Source of the DNA: Desulfobacteraceae bacterium
Lineage (GTDB): Bacteria > Desulfobacterota > Desulfobacteria > Desulfobacterales > SKZT01
NCBI GenBank assembly: GCA_011389745.1
Contig: JAABTQ010000016.1
Coordinates: 1 to 63,189 of the forward strand
Direction: 5' to 3'
Length of the DNA: 63,189 nt
A program made the translations under genes and the position numbers. Shown here one piece after another: positions 8,988-16,685 of the stretch; position 1 is the first letter of the stretch, and every line of letters starts with the position of its first letter. The notes under the pieces are model-generated. The model made no database searches. It saw only the letters and a list, made by a program, of their open reading frames with translations, and was not told the origin of the DNA.

Positions 8988-9941
8988 ATGCGGATAGTTA
9001 CAAAAAAGAAAATTTCCCTGGTAGCCGTGGCTACTCTGTTATTATTTGTTGGGGCTGGTTTTTTGGAGCTTGCTGATGCCAGATCGAGGGGAGGCGGACG
9101 TTCTTTTCAAAGAAGCCCGGCGGCTTCAAAGCCGACTCAACAGTCCCAACCCCGTCAAACCGCAACAAATCCGGCTGCAAGCCCGACAAGCCCCATGGGA
9201 GGTTCTTTTGCCCGTGGTTTGGCCGGGGGGGTCATGGGAGGATTTCTGGGTAGCATGCTTTTTGGGGGAATGGCCCATGGAATGGGTGCCGGTGGTGGGA
9301 TAGGCGGAAGCGGCTTTGGCTTGTTTGAAATCCTGCTTCTGGCGGGACTCGCATATCTGGCTTACCGATGGTTTTCCCGTCGTAAAGCCCTTGCCGGCAA
9401 CACAGGCGCTCAATATTCCCAGAATCAAAACACACCTGGCAGCCTGTTTTCAGGATCAGGCGCCCAACAGGCAACACAGGAAAACCTTGTGGAAGACCCT
9501 TTGGTCACAGGTGTAAAAGAGATCTGGACGGTGGATCAGGATTTTGATCCCGAGGCATTTAAAGAAACCGCCCAGGACTTGTTTTTCAAAATTCAGGCCG
9601 GGTGGACCCGACGGGACACATCAGTTCTGAAACCATTTGTGGGGAATCAATTGCTGGATGAATATGCGCAGCATTTTGAAGAACTTAAAAAAGACGGGCA
9701 TATCAATCGGATAGAAAACATTGCCGTCCGTAAAATTGACCTGATCAACGCCGGTGTTCAGCAAGGAGAAATTTTTGTCACTGTCCGGTTTACGGCTAAC
9801 CTGTTGGATTACTCGGTCGATGAAAAATCCGGGGATGTGGTGAAGGGTGATCCGGAAAACCCGGTAAAATTTGAAGAAGACTGGACATTTGCATGCCCGG
9901 TGGGAACCCGGAACTGGAAAGTTGAAGGAATAGATGTTTAG
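8988..9941 (+). CDS. Tim44-like domain membrane protein
   Basis: 317 aa. An N-terminal signal/anchor (about 10-31, ending L-A-D-A) is followed by a Ser/Gln/Pro-rich linker and a Gly/Met-rich segment (about 68-108). Next come a membrane helix 'FGLFEILLLAGLAYLAYRWF' (about 110-130), another linker and a C-terminal Tim44-like domain (about 180-317) with 'FKETAQDLFFKIQAGWTRRD' and 'ITVRFTANLLDY'-type strands. Tim44 domains in mitochondria recruit Hsp70 to the translocon. The bacterial proteins are poorly characterised and membrane-bound. The Gly-rich stretch upstream of the membrane helix is typical of the bacterial family. Monocistronic as far as visible. Confidence 0.85.
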   Translation: MRIVTKKKISLVAVATLLLFVGAGFLELADARSRGGGRSFQRSPAASKPTQQSQPRQTATNPAASPTSPMGGSFARGLAGGVMGGFLGSMLFGGMAHGMGAGGGIGGSGFGLFEILLLAGLAYLAYRWFSRRKALAGNTGAQYSQNQNTPGSLFSGSGAQQATQENLVEDPLVTGVKEIWTVDQDFDPEAFKETAQDLFFKIQAGWTRRDTSVLKPFVGNQLLDEYAQHFEELKKDGHINRIENIAVRKIDLINAGVQQGEIFVTVRFTANLLDYSVDEKSGDVVKGDPENPVKFEEDWTFACPVGTRNWKVEGIDV

Positions 9942-10001
9942 TTTCGCACCCCTCCCTTAAAAGGCATAAGCGCTAAACTTAATTTATGGAAACTGGTGTT
10001 A

Positions 10002-10320
10002 TCAACTGTCATTCTGAGGAGGCCGACAACTAAGGTTGTCAGTTGCCACAGGACAATCGGCCGACGAAGAATCTATTGTTTTCACAGCCACGGTTGACCT
10101 TTTTTGCCTTTCCAGGTCAAATCTGATGATCGGTGCAAACCTGAGGCGAGAGATTCTTCGGTCGCTTCGCTCCCTCAGAATGACAAATTCCTCTGCTGCT
10201 CCCTCAAAATGACAGGCAAAGAATGAATTTAATCCCGTTCCCATCATAGTCCCCCTTTGAAAGGGGGATTTAGGGGGATTTTAAACAGCATCAGCTTGTC
10301 AAATCCCCCCCGGCCCCCCT
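10002..10320. repeat. Dispersed intergenic repeats (CTCAGAATGACA and CCCCCTTTGAAA families)
   Basis: 10007-10215 contains inverted copies of 'GTCATTCTGAGG' and 'CTCAGAATGACA' framing 'CGACGAAGAATCT' / 'AGATTCTTCGGTCG'. Variants of the same words occur at 18180-18325 and 38935-39235. At 10250-10320 there is a palindromic CCCCCTTTGAAAGGGGG element followed by TTTAGGGGGATTTT, as at 136-191. No coding gene is supported here; the minus-strand ORF at 10002-10247 is translated repeat. Confidence 0.75.
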
Positions 10321-10540
10321 TTTTCAAAGGGGGGAGCAGTTACTTGTCGGTTTTTCAAAGGGGGGAGCAGTTACTTGCCGGTTTTTCAAAGGGGGAGCAG
10401 TTACTTGCCGGTTTTTCAAAGGGGGGAGCAGTTACTTGTCGGTTTTTCAAAGGGGGGAGCAGTTACTTGCCGGTTTTTCAAAGGGGGGAGCAGTTACTTG
10501 CCGGTTTTTCAAAGGGGGAGCAGTTACTTGCCGGTTTGGG
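10318..10540. repeat. Tandem array of a 30/31-bp unit, seven copies
   Basis: The word AGCAGTTACTTG begins at 10335, 10366, 10396, 10427, 10458, 10489 and 10519. This gives periods of 31, 30, 31, 31, 31 and 30 bp. Each unit continues as C/T-CGGTTTTTCAAA and then five or six G. Copy-to-copy differences are only the G-tract length and a C/T at one position, so the amplification is recent. There are no unique spacers, so it is not CRISPR. The repeating ORFs at 10257-10553 and 10375-10626 are artefacts of this array. Confidence 0.92.
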
Positions 10541-10562
10541 CTCAGCATGCTGAGTGGAACGA

Positions 10563-12719
10563 TTACAAACTACCGGATTGTGTGATCGATTCGATTTTTG
10601 ATGATGTCCCGATCAAAACCAAATGATCGCCTGATTGTAACTTGTCCTTAGGTCCCGGCGCACCGATCTTCTCGTCATTTCTCCGAATTCCGACTACAGT
10701 GACACCGTATTTCTGTCGAAACCGAAGTTCCGCCAAATTTCGGCCCACCATTTCGGAGCCTTCGGCAATAAGCACTTCGGCAATGGCAAATCGCTCCAGG
10801 TTCTCATGGGGTTGTTGATCCTGAAGGCGGTTGAGCAAACTCTCCGCCTTTTTAAGCTCGCCCGGCGGTCCCATGATCACCAGTCGATCACCCGGATAAA
10901 TTTTGAAATCAGGTCCGGGTTCATAATGAATCCGGCCTGCCCGACTGACAGCCAGGATCGTTACATACGTTTCCGAACGAATCGGTATGTTTTTTACAGC
11001 CCGGCCCGCAAAAACCGATCCTGAAGATATTCTGATTTCACGAAAAGCAATGGGCCAGTCGATATTTTCGGGAAGCATGTCCATGGCCTGGGTCAGGGAG
11101 TCGGCAGCCTGTTCGGCGGCATCCTTGAAGGGACGAAATACCACATGCGCACCAGCTTTTTCATATCCCTTGGCTTCTTCCTCGCTTGTCGCAGTAAAAG
11201 CGATTTTGCCTTTAAAACCATTTGCATGGAGTTCTTTCAGAAATGCCAGGTTCAATTCTCTGGTCCTAACGGTGCTGACCACCCATTGGGCTTTTTTCAG
11301 GGGCAGTTGCTCCAGAAGGTCGGGATCATCTATATCACCATACCATACGGATACATTTCGGGATCGCCATTTTTCAAGAACACCAGGGTCGAAATCCACC
11401 CCGACAACGATTTTTCTTCGCCCCAACAACTGTTCGGCAAGACCACTTCCATAGTTGCCAAGTCCCACCAGGATGACATCCACCGATGATAAATCCTGAT
11501 CGATACCCGCGGCATCCTCCCGATATGGCTTTTTACGCTCGAATATTTTAAGTGGAGATGCCATTAGACGATACAATTTATGTGAATATAAGATCATATA
11601 GGTTGAAAAAAATATGGTTACTACTCCCACCAGCGTTATCAGCCCCATGGTTTCTTTGCTGATGTGTCCAAGGCTCATGCCCAGAGCCGCAACAATAAGG
11701 GAAAACTCACTGATCTGGGCCACTGTCAGCCCTGCCATAAAACCGGTTCGGGCCCGATACCCCATAAACCCCATGATAACCAGAACGATAATGGGGTTGC
11801 CGATCAATACAAATACGGAAAACACCATGGAAGCGTTTAAGTGAATACCCACACTGGCCCAATCCAGCCGTGCTCCCAGATCGATGAAGAAAAAAAGCAA
11901 TAGAAAATCTCTCAGGCTGGTCAAACGGGAACCGATTGAATCCCGGTATTCACTCGATGCCAGACTGATGCCCGCCAGAAAAGCTCCCACCTCCTTGCTG
12001 AATCCCAGCAGTTCACCAAAAGCCCCCAGAAATACCGCCCAGGTAATGGCAAAAAGAATCAGCATCTCCTGTGAATAGGCCAGCCGCTTCAATAAATGCG
12101 GCAAAACAAATCTCATCAACAGGCCGATGGCGCCCAGAAATCCGATCCCTTTGGCAGCAATTAGCAAAGATGCCACCAACAGGGATCCTTCCTGAGCTGA
12201 TTGCAGATCAAAAGTGGTCAGGGCCACAAGGGCAACAATGGCAGCAATGTCCTGGACGATCAAAAAGCCGATGGCAATTTGCCCGTGAAGAGAATCCACT
12301 TCTTTTTTGTCTGAAAGGAGTTTAACTATGATGATGGTGCTGGAAAATGTCAGGGCAACTGCTACATAGGCCGAACTGATAAAATCAAAGCCGAAAGCCA
12401 TGGCAATGCCGAATCCGGCAACGGATGTAAAAACGATTTGGCCAAGCCCGGTGGCAAGGGCAACAGGCCCTGTGGTTCTTACCAGGTTCAAATCAAGCTT
12501 GAGCCCGACAATAAACAACAGCAGAGCAATGCCGATATGAGCCAACAACTCGATTTCTTCATAACTTTCAATAATGCCGAAACATGCGGGGCCTGCCAAA
12601 ATCCCTGTGACAAGAAACATGATAATCAACGGCTGGCGAAGCTTTTGCCCTAAAACCCCAAGCAATGCCGCAAGCCCCAAAATCTGGGCAATTTCAAAAA
12701 ATGCATTTCCGGTCATCAT
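10563..12719 (-). CDS. KefB/KefC-like monovalent cation:proton antiporter with RCK domains
   Basis: 718-aa CPA2-family antiporter. A ~380-residue membrane domain of about 12 helices ('FIVGLKLDLNLVR', 'GFLIVQDIAAIVAL', 'LGFSKEVGAFLAGISLASSEY') carries typical CPA2 motifs. It is followed by a TrkA-N/RCK Rossmann domain (about 405-530, 'VILVGLGNYGSGLAEQLLGRRKIVVGVDFDP', with GxGxxG-like Gly pattern and an acidic ribose-binding residue). Two TrkA-C domains close the protein (about 565-635 and 640-718). The product likely exports K+ or Na+ in exchange for protons, gated by nucleotide or ligand binding. Ten bp separate it from the KhtU-like gene upstream, forming an operon khtT-khtU-this gene. Confidence 0.87.
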   Translation of the reverse strand: MMTGNAFFEIAQILGLAALLGVLGQKLRQPLIIMFLVTGILAGPACFGIIESYEEIELLAHIGIALLLFIVGLKLDLNLVRTTGPVALATGLGQIVFTSVAGFGIAMAFGFDFISSAYVAVALTFSSTIIIVKLLSDKKEVDSLHGQIAIGFLIVQDIAAIVALVALTTFDLQSAQEGSLLVASLLIAAKGIGFLGAIGLLMRFVLPHLLKRLAYSQEMLILFAITWAVFLGAFGELLGFSKEVGAFLAGISLASSEYRDSIGSRLTSLRDFLLLFFFIDLGARLDWASVGIHLNASMVFSVFVLIGNPIIVLVIMGFMGYRARTGFMAGLTVAQISEFSLIVAALGMSLGHISKETMGLITLVGVVTIFFSTYMILYSHKLYRLMASPLKIFERKKPYREDAAGIDQDLSSVDVILVGLGNYGSGLAEQLLGRRKIVVGVDFDPGVLEKWRSRNVSVWYGDIDDPDLLEQLPLKKAQWVVSTVRTRELNLAFLKELHANGFKGKIAFTATSEEEAKGYEKAGAHVVFRPFKDAAEQAADSLTQAMDMLPENIDWPIAFREIRISSGSVFAGRAVKNIPIRSETYVTILAVSRAGRIHYEPGPDFKIYPGDRLVIMGPPGELKKAESLLNRLQDQQPHENLERFAIAEVLIAEGSEMVGRNLAELRFRQKYGVTVVGIRRNDEKIGAPGPKDKLQSGDHLVLIGTSSKIESITQSGSL

Positions 12720-12728
12720 CTAATTCTT

Positions 12729-13916
12729 TTATCCCTCCAGACTTTCCACAGGTTTTTTCTTAATTTTTTTGATCCATTTATCATAATACCAGTTGGCTGC
12801 ATCAGGGGCTTTCTGGAATAGAAACACACCGATAAAAGCGGTGACGACAATATAGATACCGCTGAAAATCCGCAGTTGCGGGACAGCCAGACTGGCGATG
12901 ATGGCTGAAAATTCTCCCCGGTGAACAAGAGAAAAACCTGCCCTGAACGATACTTTTTTACTCAACCCGAAAAAACGTCCCCCCACAAATCCGGTGAGAA
13001 TTTTACCGGCAATGGCCCAAAGGACCAGAACAATCATCATGGGAATGTATGATACTCCCTCACCAAAAGAAATGGTGGTCCCAAACCAGAAAAAGAAAAA
13101 AGGAAGCGTAATATCCCGAATGGGCAGGATGATATGTTCCACTTCCGAAGATTTCCCGGTTTCCGAAAGCATGACTCCCGCAAGAAATGCCCCAAGGATC
13201 TCAGACAGGCCCATAAAAATGGCGACTCCGGCGTAAGCCAAAGCAATACCGGTGGCCAGCAGCGGCATGAAATCCTTTTGAATATGACGGCTGATAAATG
13301 CACTGAGCCGTTTAAAACCGTAAAGGCCAAGAAATACGGCACCCAGCATAAGTATGATGATTTTAAACAATAACATCAGCACAAACCCGATACTCATTTC
13401 TTCGCCAAGTTGTGCTCCGGCAATAAACGAAACCAGAATCGGTGCCACAAGATCTTCGAAAATCAAAAGTGCCAGAATAAATTCCGTTTCCGGGTTGGCC
13501 AGCCGTTTTTGTTCTTCCAGCATCTTTGCCGAGATCGATGAACTGGTGGCATAAGCTACGGAACCGACAACCAGGGCCGACATGGGGTCCAGTCCAAAGA
13601 ACAGTGCAATGCCCATGGCAACTCCCAGGTTCAGCAAAACATCGAGCATACCTGCAGGCCATATTTTTTTGGAGATACCAACCATCCGGGACAGGGGAAA
13701 TTCCATCCCGAGAATGAAAAACAAAAGAACAATACCGATTTCTCCGACAATATGAACCATTTCACTTTTTGCAAAAAACAAAGCGGCCACGGCACCCAAC
13801 AGGATATAGATCAGCACCGAAGGAAGCCGCAGTTTCTGGGAGGTAAAGCTGACGAGAAAAAACGTACAAAGAATCAGACCGGCCAGCAGCAAAAAAGGAA
13901 TTTCAGCCATGGACAC
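12729..13916 (-). CDS. khtU: CPA2 cation:proton antiporter, KhtU-like
   Basis: 395-aa membrane protein of the CPA2 family without its own RCK domain. It has about 12 helices, with 'FILGMEFPLSRMVGISKK', 'EFILALLIFEDLVAPILVSF' (the conserved acidic pair region) and 'EILGAFLAGVMLSETGKSSEVEH'. A KhtT-like cytosolic regulatory protein is encoded 42 bp upstream, the same arrangement as Bacillus khtTU, where KhtT gates K+ efflux by KhtU. The symbol rests on that gene pairing; ion specificity is inferred. Confidence 0.78.
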   Translation of the reverse strand: MSMAEIPFLLLAGLILCTFFLVSFTSQKLRLPSVLIYILLGAVAALFFAKSEMVHIVGEIGIVLLFFILGMEFPLSRMVGISKKIWPAGMLDVLLNLGVAMGIALFFGLDPMSALVVGSVAYATSSSISAKMLEEQKRLANPETEFILALLIFEDLVAPILVSFIAGAQLGEEMSIGFVLMLLFKIIILMLGAVFLGLYGFKRLSAFISRHIQKDFMPLLATGIALAYAGVAIFMGLSEILGAFLAGVMLSETGKSSEVEHIILPIRDITLPFFFFWFGTTISFGEGVSYIPMMIVLVLWAIAGKILTGFVGGRFFGLSKKVSFRAGFSLVHRGEFSAIIASLAVPQLRIFSGIYIVVTAFIGVFLFQKAPDAANWYYDKWIKKIKKKPVESLEG

Positions 13917-13958
13917 TTTCCCTGGAGGAATTATAGAGATAGTTTATCAAACAACCCT

Positions 13959-14444
13959 TTATTTTTTCCGGCATAGCTCCTCCAGTTTCTGGGTCTGTTC
14001 CCGTTTGCCGATACACATGAGGGTGTCTCCGGGAAGTATTTTTTCGTGAACATCAGGGCTGCCGATCATCTCGACACCTCTTTGGATTGCGATGATGGTG
14101 GTTCCTGTCCTGGATCGTATCTGGGATTCAAGGATCGTCTTTTGCGCCAAAAAACTTCCGGGTTCAACCTTTATCCAGTCAATACGGATACTTTTTAAAA
14201 GCAATTCCATACGGTCATCGGTTACCGGCTGATAATCGACGCCCAAAAGAATCGTGCTGATTTGACGGGCTTCCTCATCGCTGAGAGGAAGAGTAATATC
14301 AGGCTCATCCTGGTCAGGGTCTTTAAAATAATAAATTTCACGATGTCCTGTATGGTGGATGATAATAACGATCCTGGCACCTTGGGCGGTTTCAATGGCA
14401 TAACTTCTGCCGATTCCGGGCAAGTCGCTGGTTTTTACTTTCAT
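13959..14444 (-). CDS. khtT: KhtT-like K+/H+ antiporter regulatory subunit
   Basis: 161 aa. The N-terminal half (about 1-75, 'MKVKTSDLPGIGRSYAIETAQGARIVIIIHHTG') resembles the KhtT N-domain that contacts the antiporter. The C-terminal half (about 90-161, 'WIKVEPGSFLAQKTILESQIRSRTGTTIIAIQRG...LPGDTLMCIGKREQ') is a TrkA-C/RCK_C domain. In Bacillus, KhtT binds nucleotides and responds to pH. Here it precedes the KhtU-like gene in a minus-strand operon and probably gates it. Confidence 0.82.
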   Translation of the reverse strand: MKVKTSDLPGIGRSYAIETAQGARIVIIIHHTGHREIYYFKDPDQDEPDITLPLSDEEARQISTILLGVDYQPVTDDRMELLLKSIRIDWIKVEPGSFLAQKTILESQIRSRTGTTIIAIQRGVEMIGSPDVHEKILPGDTLMCIGKREQTQKLEELCRKK

Positions 14445-14692
14445 GAGCCTTTTCTCCTTCGAAATATTGAATACAATATGACCAAAACTAATTTTTCACG
14501 AACTATAAGCCAATTCGGTCTTATTTGGCAATGAAAAATGGTTCAATAATATCTTGAAATATACTGCAAAAATATGTATGGTTATCAAAATTTTGTTTTC
14601 ATGCTTTGATAGTATTATCGGTCTTATCTGAGTATTAAGCGATAATTATTATGATGTTCGGAAACCCTTAAACGATGAATGGAGAAAACGAC

Positions 14693-14806
14693 ATGGATGA
14701 AGATGGTGGTAGTCCTCACTTATTGATATCCAAAGCGTTAATCAACAATCGATTTGAAAAAAGACCGCTTAAAACAGCAAGCGAAAAAAAGTTGCGGTTT
14801 TTATAG
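14693..14806 (+). CDS. Candidate leader peptide of mgtE (37 aa, acidic N-terminus)
   Basis: Short ORF with a good RBS (GGAGA, 7 nt before the ATG), 150 bp upstream of mgtE and too short for routine ORF lists. It starts Met-Asp-Glu-Asp-Gly-Gly-Ser-Pro and ends in a basic tail (KKLRFL). Its stop codon lies 1 nt before the 5' arm of a nested stem-loop. The enterobacterial mgtL leader also starts with acidic and proline residues, which destabilise ribosomes at low Mg2+. The comparison here is by analogy, not homology. It could instead be a chance ORF. Confidence 0.45.
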   Translation: MDEDGGSPHLLISKALINNRFEKRPLKTASEKKLRFL

Positions 14807-14807
14807 A

Positions 14808-14951
14808 CTTCAGGAATAAGATATTGGCTCTTCGTGTAATGGTCTTGCCAAATTTTTTTCCTGAAGACTATAAATACTCGACATAACTTTTGACGGATGG
14901 TCAAATCTCCTCCGGCCGCCTGCGATCCAAAGCGGTGCGTGTCAAGGAGGT
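14808..14951 (+). promoter_or_regulatory. Structured 5' leader of mgtE, possible Mg2+-responsive element
   Basis: CTTCAGGAA (14808-14816) pairs with TTCCTGAAG (14858-14866), and inside it TTGGC (14824-14828) pairs with GCCAA (14847-14851). Downstream, TTTGAC (14889-14894) and GTCAAA (14900-14905) form a 6-bp hairpin. ATCTCCT (14905-14911) can pair with AGGAGGT (14945-14951), which contains the mgtE Shine-Dalgarno. TTGAC can alternatively pair with GTCAA at 14941-14945. These overlapping options look like a translational switch. I do not see the M-box consensus. Confidence 0.45.
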
Positions 14952-14956
14952 AACCC

Positions 14957-16321
14957 ATGAAAATGCCGCTCATTTCTGAATCCTTGCAGGAACATCTCAC
15001 CCTGCAAAATGATCAGGAAATCCAAAATATCTGCCATGCGATGCATCCTGCTGATTTGGCAGCTCAATTCGACGAATTGCCTTTTGAACAAAGCGTTGAA
15101 ATAATATCCAAGCTCAACCCCGAATGTAGCGCTCAGGTTTTGGGGCACATGGATTATGATGACCAGCGGGACATTGCCCTGCGTTTACCGGATCAAAAGC
15201 TGGCTGCGGCTATCGCCCTTATGTCTTCTGACGACCGGGTGGACCTGATTCAATCCCTGCCTGAAGATCGTGGTGAAACTATTTTACATCTATTGGCAAA
15301 AACCGAGCGCGAGGATATCCGCAGGCTTTGTTCTTACCATGATGATACCGCCGGCGCCATCATGACTTCCGAATACGCCACTCTCACTCCGGAGCTGACC
15401 GCTCGTCAGGCCATCAATAAATTGCGCCTGGAAGCACCTGATAAGGAAACCATCTATTATGCCTATGTGATTGATTCCCAACGCCGTCTTTTGGGGTTGA
15501 TATCCTTGAGACAGCTGATTCTGGCCAAGCCGGATACCATAGTGGAATCTTTCATGCGTCGTGAACCGGTTGTGGTGAGTGTTAATGAAGACCAGGAGGA
15601 AGTTGTGCGCAAGATGGCCAAATACGACCTTCTGGCCATTCCGGTCATCAATGGAAACGACTCCCTGGTTGGTATCGTTACCTTTGATGACGCTCATGAT
15701 GTCACCGAAGCTGAAGCTACTGAGGATTTCCATCGCATGGGTTCCATTGCCAATGATATCGGCGCGGATTCCTTGATGAATATCAGTTTAAAAGATGCCA
15801 GTATCTGGCTGATGATTCAAAAGCGACTTCCCTGGCTTTTGGCTCTGGTCTTCATGAACATTTTTTCCGGGGCAAGCATCGCCTTTTTTGAAGATACTAT
15901 CCAGGCTGCAGTGGCTCTGGTCATTTTTCTTCCTTTGTTAATCGGCAGCGGAGGTAATGCCGGCGCGCAATCAGGAACCCTTATGGTGAGAGCCCTGGCG
16001 TTGGGAGATGTTCGTATAAAGGATTGGGTACATCTTTTGGGCAAAGAGATTTTAATCGCCCTGGCGATTGGTATTGTCATGGGTCTGGCTGTTTCAATGA
16101 TCGGTATTTTCCGTGTCGGAGCAAGTATAACCGTCGTGGTGGCTTTGACCATGGTGTTGAATGTAATTTTCGGCAGCTTGCTGGGAATGTCGCTTCCTTT
16201 CTTATTAACCCGTTTCAAAATGGATCCGGCAACTGCCAGTGCTCCCCTGATTACTTCTTTGTGCGACATCGGAGGAGTACTGATTTATTTCAGCCTTGCC
16301 ACCTGGTACCTGGGTTTCTAA
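14957..16321 (+). CDS. mgtE: Magnesium transporter MgtE
   Basis: 454-aa Mg2+ channel. Cytoplasmic MgtE_N superhelical domain (about 1-130, 'MHPADLAAQFDELPFEQ'), two CBS domains (about 137-256, with 'MTSEYATLTPELTARQAI' and 'MRREPVVVSVNEDQEEVVRKMAKYDLLAIPV'), a plug helix and five membrane helices (about 285-454). The pore signature 'PLLIGSGGNAGAQSGTLMVRALALGD' is intact. Strong RBS AAGGAGG 6 nt before the ATG. The family senses cytosolic Mg2+ through the N and CBS domains. The long upstream leader suggests an added RNA-level control. Confidence 0.95.
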   Translation: MKMPLISESLQEHLTLQNDQEIQNICHAMHPADLAAQFDELPFEQSVEIISKLNPECSAQVLGHMDYDDQRDIALRLPDQKLAAAIALMSSDDRVDLIQSLPEDRGETILHLLAKTEREDIRRLCSYHDDTAGAIMTSEYATLTPELTARQAINKLRLEAPDKETIYYAYVIDSQRRLLGLISLRQLILAKPDTIVESFMRREPVVVSVNEDQEEVVRKMAKYDLLAIPVINGNDSLVGIVTFDDAHDVTEAEATEDFHRMGSIANDIGADSLMNISLKDASIWLMIQKRLPWLLALVFMNIFSGASIAFFEDTIQAAVALVIFLPLLIGSGGNAGAQSGTLMVRALALGDVRIKDWVHLLGKEILIALAIGIVMGLAVSMIGIFRVGASITVVVALTMVLNVIFGSLLGMSLPFLLTRFKMDPATASAPLITSLCDIGGVLIYFSLATWYLGF

Positions 16322-16437
16322 AATTTATAGTCACTATTGCTTGAACGAAAAGTCCAAATATTTTTTTAATCAGTTTTTTTGGGTGACAATTGACAGAAAC
16401 TATGTTAAAGGTTACCCAAATTGATATGGAGAAACCA

Positions 16438-16545
16438 ATGATTTACCCTATTGAGATCACACATTTTGCTTATGCAGCGCAAAGCGCCGCCGCGGCCGCA
16501 GCAGCCGGGCGGCTCGTTGTCCTGGTAGGAGGGCATGCTTCTTAA
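16438..16545 (+). CDS. Candidate Ala-rich leader peptide (35 aa) of an attenuator
   Basis: Short ORF with GGAGA 5 nt before its ATG. Ala occurs at positions 11, 13 and 14 and then as seven consecutive codons (17-23: GCC GCC GCG GCC GCA GCA GCC). The peptide continues G-R-L-V-V-L-V-G-G-H-A-S before TAA. In total 11 of 35 residues are Ala, concentrated as in His, Leu or Phe leader peptides. The ORF is followed after 21 nt by hairpins that can form either an antiterminator or a terminator, and then by an AlaA-like aminotransferase. A TTGACA box lies at 16390, though its -10 partner is poor. Confidence 0.65.
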   Translation: MIYPIEITHFAYAAQSAAAAAAAGRLVVLVGGHAS

Positions 16546-16566
16546 AGCAAAAAAACCCATAAAAAA

Positions 16567-16639
16567 ACCAGGGCTGCGGGCGAAACCCCGCAGCCCTTAC
16601 TTTTCAAAGGGCTGTGAAAAATCGCAGCCCTTTTTGTTT
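16567..16639 (+). terminator. Attenuator: mutually exclusive hairpins ending in an intrinsic terminator
   Basis: Segment C (16570-16580, AGGGCTGCGGG) pairs with D (16587-16597, CCCGCAGCCCT): 11 bp, 6-nt loop. E (16606-16616, AAAGGGCTGTG) pairs with F (16623-16633, CGCAGCCCTTT): 11 bp with one G.U, loop AAAAAT, then TTGTTT, a standard terminator. D can instead pair with E (CGCAGCCCTT 16589-16598 with AAGGGCTGTG 16607-16616, 10 bp), which precludes E:F. In addition GTCCTGGT inside the leader ORF (16519-16526) can pair with ACCAGGGC (16567-16574), which would weaken C:D. Confidence 0.75.
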
Positions 16640-16685
16640 GAAAATGGATTTTTCAAAAAAAATGATAAGGAAAGGTTGATTTATC

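Noticed and set aside
10318-10540. Possible CRISPR array
   Set aside because: Units follow each other directly with no unique spacers, and no cas genes are nearby.
10257-10626. Repetitive ORFs reading KGGSSYLPVFQRGEQ-type peptides
   Set aside because: They are in-frame readings of a 31-bp tandem DNA repeat with no RBS or conserved protein features.
14640-14956. M-box (ykoK) riboswitch upstream of mgtE
   Set aside because: The conserved M-box words could not be found. The structure seen is different and was reported as a leader ORF plus SD-masking helices instead.
16390-16418. Sigma70 promoter for the Ala-rich leader
   Set aside because: TTGACA is perfect, but the -10 at the right spacing (TACCCA) is poor, so it was not listed as a separate feature; read-through from mgtE is possible.
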